A DNA stretch of 64,000 bases, taken from Streptomyces sp. 35G-GA-8 (GTDB lineage: Bacteria > Actinomycetota > Actinomycetes > Streptomycetales > Streptomycetaceae). Positions within the stretch are counted from its first letter, which is position 1. Each line of letters opens with the position of its first letter. Location of the stretch: contig NZ_JAMHJQ010000001.1 of assembly GCF_023534745.1 (NCBI RefSeq), positions 566,110 through 630,109 of the forward strand. The letters run 5' to 3'. Made by a program: the position numbers and the translations under genes. The notes beneath the pieces were generated by a model, which saw only the letters and a list, made by a program, of their open reading frames with translations, did not search any database and had not been told where the DNA came from. This document shows, piece after piece, positions 60,018 to 64,000 of this stretch.

Positions 60018-61148
60018 CTATTCGACGATCGCCATCTCACGCGGTGTGTTGTTGAGGCGACGGCCGCCGTCCTCCGTGACCGTGACGATGTCCTCGATCC
60101 GCACACCGAAGCGCCCCGGCAGATAGACGCCGGGCTCGACCGAGAAGCACATGCCGGGGACCAGCGGACGTTCCTCGCCCTCGATCATGTACGGCGGCTC
60201 ATGGGTGGTGACCCCGATGCCATGGCCGGTGCGGTGGATGAAGTACTCGCCGTACCCCGCACCGGAGATGACCGCGCGGGCCGCGCGGTCGACGTCCTGG
60301 CAGGCGGCACCGGGCCGGACGGCTTCGAACCCGGCCTGCTGCGCCTCACGTACGAGATCGTGGACGCGCCGCTCCTCGGCGTCGGGCTCGCCGACATGGA
60401 CGGTACGGGTGGTGTCGGAGCCGTAGCCGTACTTGAGCCCGCCGAAGTCGAGGACGACCATGTCGCCGTGGGCGATGACGCGGTCATCGGCCTCATGGTG
60501 CGGATCGGCGCCGTTGGGGCCCGAGCCGACCACGGTGAAGTCGACCTGGGAATGGCCGTGTTCGAGAAGGAGGGCGGCGAGGTCGGCGGCCACGTCCCTC
60601 TCCCGGCGCCCCGCGAAGCGGACCTTCAGGATCTCGCCGTACGCGGCGTCGGCAGCCGCGCCCGCGGCCGCGAGCCGGTCCAGCTCCCGCGCGTCCTTGA
60701 CGGCGCGCAGCATCGGCAGCGCTTCGGTGAGCGCCGTGTACGAGGTGTCGGGCAGCGCCTGTTGCAGCCCGAGCAGATGCATCGCCCAGGCGTTGTCGCT
60801 GACGCCGAACCGTCCGGCGGGGTCGAGCAGCGGGGCTGTCACACCGTACGGATCCTTGCCGTCCGTCCAGTCGCGCAGCGTGAGCGCCGGGGCGCCGGGG
60901 GCGCGCGCCGCGTCCGGCGCCTCCAGCGTGGGCACCACGAGCACCGGATCCTGGCCCGCCGCGATGACGAGCATCGTGAGCCGCTCGGTGTCGGCGGTCG
61001 GCCGGTACCCGGTGAGATACGTGAGATCCGGGCCCGGCGCGATCAGCACACCCGCCAGTCCCGCCTCGGCGGCGGACCCGGCCGCGCGGGCCAGCCTGGC
61101 GCGGTAGTCGTCAGCGGTGAAGGGCGGGGGCGGGGCGGTGGTGGGCAT
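60018..61148 (-). CDS. M24-family metallopeptidase (Xaa-Pro aminopeptidase type)
   Basis: 376 aa from ATG 61148, with AAGGAGCACCC upstream. An N-terminal creatinase-like domain (to about 150) precedes the pita-bread fold. Dimetal ligands are visible: Asp in MVVLDFGGLKYGYGSDTTRT (two), His in HRTGHGIGVTTHEPP, Glu in CFSVEPGVYLPG and Glu in GVRIEDIV. It should cut N-terminal residues before proline, or proline dipeptides, in the cytoplasm. It ends 44 bp from the convergent treZ. Confidence 0.93.
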   Translation of the reverse strand: MPTTAPPPPFTADDYRARLARAAGSAAEAGLAGVLIAPGPDLTYLTGYRPTADTERLTMLVIAAGQDPVLVVPTLEAPDAARAPGAPALTLRDWTDGKDPYGVTAPLLDPAGRFGVSDNAWAMHLLGLQQALPDTSYTALTEALPMLRAVKDARELDRLAAAGAAADAAYGEILKVRFAGRRERDVAADLAALLLEHGHSQVDFTVVGSGPNGADPHHEADDRVIAHGDMVVLDFGGLKYGYGSDTTRTVHVGEPDAEERRVHDLVREAQQAGFEAVRPGAACQDVDRAARAVISGAGYGEYFIHRTGHGIGVTTHEPPYMIEGEERPLVPGMCFSVEPGVYLPGRFGVRIEDIVTVTEDGGRRLNNTPREMAIVE

Positions 61149-61189
61149 GGGTGCTCCTTCTCGATCTCTCGCGGACCGGGATGTCTTTC

Positions 61190-62146
61190 TCAGAGGTCAT
61201 CCGGTGACTCCTTGCGGGCCAGCCGTTCCAGCAACGCGTGGAAGTCGTCCCCGACGACGATCCGCAGCCCCTCGGCGTCCCTGGTGCTCAGCTGGGTGAG
61301 CGCCCCGGCGCGCCACCAGTAGACATACGGGCTCACCGCCCCGGGGGCGTCCTCGTACCCGGAGGCGGCGAACGCGGTCATGGCGTTGAGCGTCGGGATG
61401 ATCGAGGTGTCGTGGATGACATGGAAGGCGAGCTGATGCCGGTAGGGCATCGCCACCAGCGCGCCGTCCGGCGGGATCGGCCGGCCCGTGATCCTCGGTA
61501 CGACGGTGTCCAGGGTCAGGACCCTGCTGGCCGTGTAGAAGGAGTCACCGAGCAGCACCTCGAAGCGCATCCCGTCGGAGTCCTTGACGGTCTCGTGCCC
61601 CTCGATGGGCAGCTCCTGGAGATTGCTCAGGGCCCGGTCCCGGAGGTGCTGGAGCCGGCCCAGCGGCTCCAGGGCCTCGTCGGTGAGCATCATGACGCTC
61701 TCGGGGAGGTCGAGGGCGAGCACCTCGTACAGCCCGGGAGCGACCGAGCGCGCATAGCCGAACGTCTGCGGGTCGAGGCCGTCCTCGCTGATCACCCGGG
61801 GGTAGAGCTGCGCCCGGATCTGTTCGGGGGGCAGGGTGTCCAGCGCGGACGGGGAGTCCATCGTGCGCAGCACCATGCCCGCGTGCCGCCGGGCCAGATC
61901 TCCCCAGACGCGGGGGCCGCGCTCGTCGTGGTGGCAGACGGCGGCGAGATTGGCCAGCCCGAACTGACGGCCGGAGCTGTCGGTCACCTGGTCCGCGTAG
62001 AGGGTCACCTCAAGGCCGTGCTCGGCGAAGGCCTCCCGGACCTGGCTGCGGAAGAGGGCGGCCTCGTCGACCGAGAAGAAGGGGAACGCGAGGTCCCGGG
62101 GCGCGTCGCGGCTGTCGCGCCTCGGCCCTCGTCGGAACAGCCCCAC
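61190..62146 (-). CDS. Conserved hypothetical cytoplasmic protein
   Basis: 318 aa from GTG 62146 (MGLFRRGPRRDSRD). No family is recognised. The sequence is soluble and mixed alpha/beta: FPFFSVDEAALFRSQVREAFAEHGLEVTLYADQV, GLANLAAVCHHDE, VLALDLPESVMMLTDEALEPLG, FEVLLGDSFYTASRVL and VAMPYRHQLAFHVI. It looks like a DUF1444-type housekeeping protein (weak guess). It is 41 bp downstream of nothing on its own strand and precedes the M24 peptidase gene, with which it is probably cotranscribed. Confidence 0.75.
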   Translation of the reverse strand: MGLFRRGPRRDSRDAPRDLAFPFFSVDEAALFRSQVREAFAEHGLEVTLYADQVTDSSGRQFGLANLAAVCHHDERGPRVWGDLARRHAGMVLRTMDSPSALDTLPPEQIRAQLYPRVISEDGLDPQTFGYARSVAPGLYEVLALDLPESVMMLTDEALEPLGRLQHLRDRALSNLQELPIEGHETVKDSDGMRFEVLLGDSFYTASRVLTLDTVVPRITGRPIPPDGALVAMPYRHQLAFHVIHDTSIIPTLNAMTAFAASGYEDAPGAVSPYVYWWRAGALTQLSTRDAEGLRIVVGDDFHALLERLARKESPDDL

Positions 62147-62210
62147 ACCATCGCCTCCCGCCCGCTCGTCCGGTGATCACCCGTCCCGGTGATCGCCCAA
62201 CCTCTGATGC

Positions 62211-62265
62211 TAGGCCCTGTCCGGCCGATCTTCACGGGCCGCGAAGATCGGCCGGACAGGACCTA
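62211..62265. repeat. 55-bp inverted repeat between divergent genes
   Basis: Perfect 17-bp arms CTGTCCGGCCGATCTTC (62217-62233) and its inverse (62243-62259) enclose a 9-nt loop; outside them TAGG (62211) pairs with CCTA (62262). It lies between divergent genes, where a terminator is not expected. Its right half, read in reverse, is TAGGTCCTGTCCGG, the same 14-mer as at 38751. It may be a small mobile element or a dispersed hairpin. Confidence 0.7.
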
Positions 62266-62323
62266 GTCGCAGCGGGTCACCACGCGGCGGACCGCATCCT
62301 GTCATCCCCTTCCTCGCCCACTC

Positions 62324-62350
62324 TTGCTGGCCACCGGTCATACGTATAAC
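62324..62350 (+). promoter_or_regulatory. Candidate promoter for a leaderless VOC mRNA
   Basis: TTGCTG (62324-62329) and TATAAC (62345-62350) resemble -35 and -10 boxes, with a rather short 15-bp spacer. Only nine bases separate TATAAC from the ATG at 62360 and no Shine-Dalgarno exists, so the transcript may begin at the start codon. ACGTA-TAACG-TACGT overlapping the -10 is a possible operator. Confidence 0.5.
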
Positions 62351-62359
62351 GTACGTCAC

Positions 62360-62782
62360 ATGCCTTACATCGCCCTGGTCACCCTCGTCGTGGACGACTA
62401 CGACAAGGCGCTCGCCTTCTATACGCGGGCTCTCGGCTTCGAGCTGATCGAGGACACCGATCGTGGCGACGGCTCACGCTGGGTCGTGGTCCGCCCGCGC
62501 CCCTCCACCGGCGGCGGTCCGGACGGCTCGGACGGCTCGGCGGCCTCCGTGTGTCTGCTGCTGGCGCGCGCCAAGGACGACACCGAGCGCGCGAGCATCG
62601 GCGTGCAGACCGGCGGGCGGGTCGGCTTCTTCCTCCACACCGACGACTTCGCCCGCGATCACGCGCGCATGCGGGCCGCCGGCGTCCGCTTCCTGGAGGA
62701 GCCGCGCCACGAGCCGTACGGCTCGGTCGCCGTCTTCGAGGACCTGTACGGCAACCGCTGGGACCTGCTCCAGCCCGCCTGA
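62360..62782 (+). CDS. VOC-superfamily protein
   Basis: 140 aa from ATG 62360. MPYIALVTLVVDDYDKALAFYTRALGFELIED begins the first module; FFLHTDDFARDHARMRAAGVRFLEEPRHEPYGSVAVFEDLYGNRWDLLQ completes the second and carries the metal-ligand Glu/His positions. Members are glyoxalase-like enzymes or antibiotic binders. It is a single gene probably read from a leaderless promoter. Confidence 0.9.
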   Translation: MPYIALVTLVVDDYDKALAFYTRALGFELIEDTDRGDGSRWVVVRPRPSTGGGPDGSDGSAASVCLLLARAKDDTERASIGVQTGGRVGFFLHTDDFARDHARMRAAGVRFLEEPRHEPYGSVAVFEDLYGNRWDLLQPA

Positions 62783-62891
62783 GGGCCCGGCCGGAAAGAC
62801 CTGAGGACAGACTGAAGGCCGTACGGCGTCTTCCCGTACGGCCCTCGACGGCCCTGCCCGGCGCCTCCCGCCAGGTCCCGCCCCCCGTTTG

Positions 62892-63059
62892 TCAGGAGGG
62901 GGACTTCCGCAGCAGCCATAAACCCAGTCCGGACCCCACCACTCCGAGCCCGGCCACGACGCTCAGCGCGATCTCCGTCCCGCCGTCGTCCACCAGGAAG
63001 TTCAAGTACACGTTGGCCAGCAGGCAGCCGATAAGCACGATCCAGAGCAGGGCTTTCAT
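62892..63059 (-). CDS. 55-aa two-helix membrane protein
   Basis: ATG 63059 with AAGGAAA upstream; stop TGA 62892. The peptide has two hydrophobic segments, ALLWIVLIGCLLANVYLNFL and IALSVVAGLGVVGSGLGLWLL, joined by VDDGGTE, and ends in RKSPS. No family is recognised; small proteins of this kind are common near envelope genes. The 260 bp between it and the next gene hold only divergent promoters. Confidence 0.75.
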   Translation of the reverse strand: MKALLWIVLIGCLLANVYLNFLVDDGGTEIALSVVAGLGVVGSGLGLWLLRKSPS

Positions 63060-63319
63060 GGGATTTCCTTCACCTTCCGCGACGCTTTCCTCAGCACGTC
63101 CACTCTCTCGCACCGAGCCCGCGAGCACAGGAGGGCAGCCCCCCGAATCCGGGGTTCAGCACACCCCCCGAACGCGGGTGTGATTCCCTGCCTCCGCCCG
63201 TGCGGGGGCGGGGGTCCCTGCGCGCGGCCCCCTGATGAACGGTACCTTCGTGCTGCCGAATTCGACGCCGCCCGAACCGGGTTGACGGCGGGGCACGCAA
63301 GAACGAAGGGGGCCGGCGC

Positions 63320-64000
63320 ATGAGCCTGGCGCAGCTGCACTACACCTCGGCCCCGCAGGGACCGGACGGATCCTACGGAACCGATGGACCGAACGGACCG
63401 AACGGACCGGGCTCCCGGTACACCGCGGTCACCCCGGGCATACCGGCGTCCCTGCTCAAAGAGGCCGAGCCGCTGCTCGGGTACGAGCCGCCGCGCGACG
63501 CCCCCGAGCGCCCCGGCGCCGCCGAACTCGCCGCCTTTCCCCAGGCGTTCAGTCACAGTCTGCTCTCGGACGGCACGCGTCTGCTCGCCCGCGCGGTGCG
63601 TACCAGCGCGGGAACGGGCACGGGAGCGGGCGGCAGCGGTGGCGTGGCCTGCTCCCACACCCATGCCGTGCTGCTGCCGGCCGACGCGGGACTGCCGGGC
63701 GGAGGGTTGCCCATCTCCGCCTGGAACTCGTCGCGGTGGGCCTCCGCCGCCCCGGCCGACGGGGCTCCGGCGCAGCTGGAGGCCCTTCCCCCGTCGGGTC
63801 TTCTCGGACGGGAGGCGCTGGTCGGGTTCGCCGCCTCGCGCGGCCCCTGGCTCCCCGGCTTCCTGGCCAGTCTGCGCGAGCTGACGGAGGAGACATCCGG
63901 GCCGCGGGCGGCGGAGCCGGCGGCGCGGATCGTCCTCGTGGAGCGCGACAGCGCCGATGTGGCCCTGTGGATCGCGCTGGCCTGTGCCGTACTGCCGCGC
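63320..64000 (+). CDS. GTPase-associated protein 1 (GAP1 N-terminal) type protein, 3' truncated by window edge
   Basis: 227 codons are visible from ATG 63320, with GAAGGGGG upstream. The start MSLAQLHYTSAPQGPDGS, followed by RYTAVTPGIPASLLKEAEPLLGYEPPRDAP and FPQAFSHSLLSDGTRLLARAV, matches the N-terminal domain of GTPase-associated protein 1, part of predicted ternary conflict systems in multicellular actinomycetes. A TDGPNGPNGPGS insert is encoded by 9-bp repeats. The remainder, and any GTPase partner, lie beyond the window. Confidence 0.8.
   Translation, partial: MSLAQLHYTSAPQGPDGSYGTDGPNGPNGPGSRYTAVTPGIPASLLKEAEPLLGYEPPRDAPERPGAAELAAFPQAFSHSLLSDGTRLLARAVRTSAGTGTGAGGSGGVACSHTHAVLLPADAGLPGGGLPISAWNSSRWASAAPADGAPAQLEALPPSGLLGREALVGFAASRGPWLPGFLASLRELTEETSGPRAAEPAARIVLVERDSADVALWIALACAVLPR

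Overview
The window reads as chromosome of a Streptomyces or close relative. GC is very high with strong G/C third positions, GTG starts and GTGA/ATGA stop-start overlaps are common, TTA codons are almost absent, and several gene families are typical of streptomycetes (SAV2148-type HEPN protein, Spo0M, streptogrisin, DUF1876, CebR-controlled LPMO). No rRNA, tRNA, CRISPR array, intact insertion sequence or prophage was seen. Coding is dense, about 52 genes.

Layout. 1-3.2 kb: tail of a membrane protein, an ada-alkA DNA repair gene split by a 53-bp tandem duplication, rsgA, and an unrecognised 23-codon ORF. 3.4-7.6 kb: a TetR-type regulator divergent from a ClpX paralogue, then Spo0M and a GlsB-type membrane protein. 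7.7-13.4 kb: alpha-glucosidase, a small basic protein, a serine hydrolase and a secreted streptogrisin-type protease. 13.5-16.7 kb: a two-component system, a VOC protein and an AraC regulator. 16.9-24.0 kb: a four-gene conflict-type operon (Trypco1; trypsin-EAD-VMAP-C; MoxR ATPase; a giant vWA-pseudokinase-AfsR-like protein). This is the most unusual system in the window. 24-29 kb: BrkB membrane protein, AidB-type acyl-CoA dehydrogenase, GAF regulator, GNAT.

29.0-38.8 kb is a complete sulfur assimilation block: a Cys-containing leader peptide, sulfite reductase, a 58-aa zinc ribbon, APS reductase, cysC, cysD, cysN, a sulfonate-type ABC importer and a sirohydrochlorin chelatase that can supply siroheme to the reductase. 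38.9-45.1 kb: DUF1876, a fossil aldo/keto reductase fragment, an ABC ATPase, DUF4440 and DUF1697 genes, a subtilisin, and a macrolide-type glycosyltransferase divergent from an APH-like kinase across a perfect 19-bp palindrome. 45.1-50.2 kb: polysaccharide deacetylase, predicted glycoside hydrolase, DEDDh exonuclease, SAV2148-type HEPN protein. 50.6-60.0 kb is a glycogen-to-trehalose region (glgX, treY, treZ) with a CebR-box LPMO and a DUF1707-FHA gene placed between treY and treZ. 60-64 kb: M24 peptidase, hypothetical, VOC protein, small membrane protein, and the start of a GAP1-like gene that probably opens a second conflict locus beyond the window.

Two genes carry an in-frame TTA leucine codon, the clpX paralogue and the trypsin-VMAP gene, so both may depend on bldA tRNA. 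Family assignments come from reading motifs and from knowledge of the families; no database search was run.
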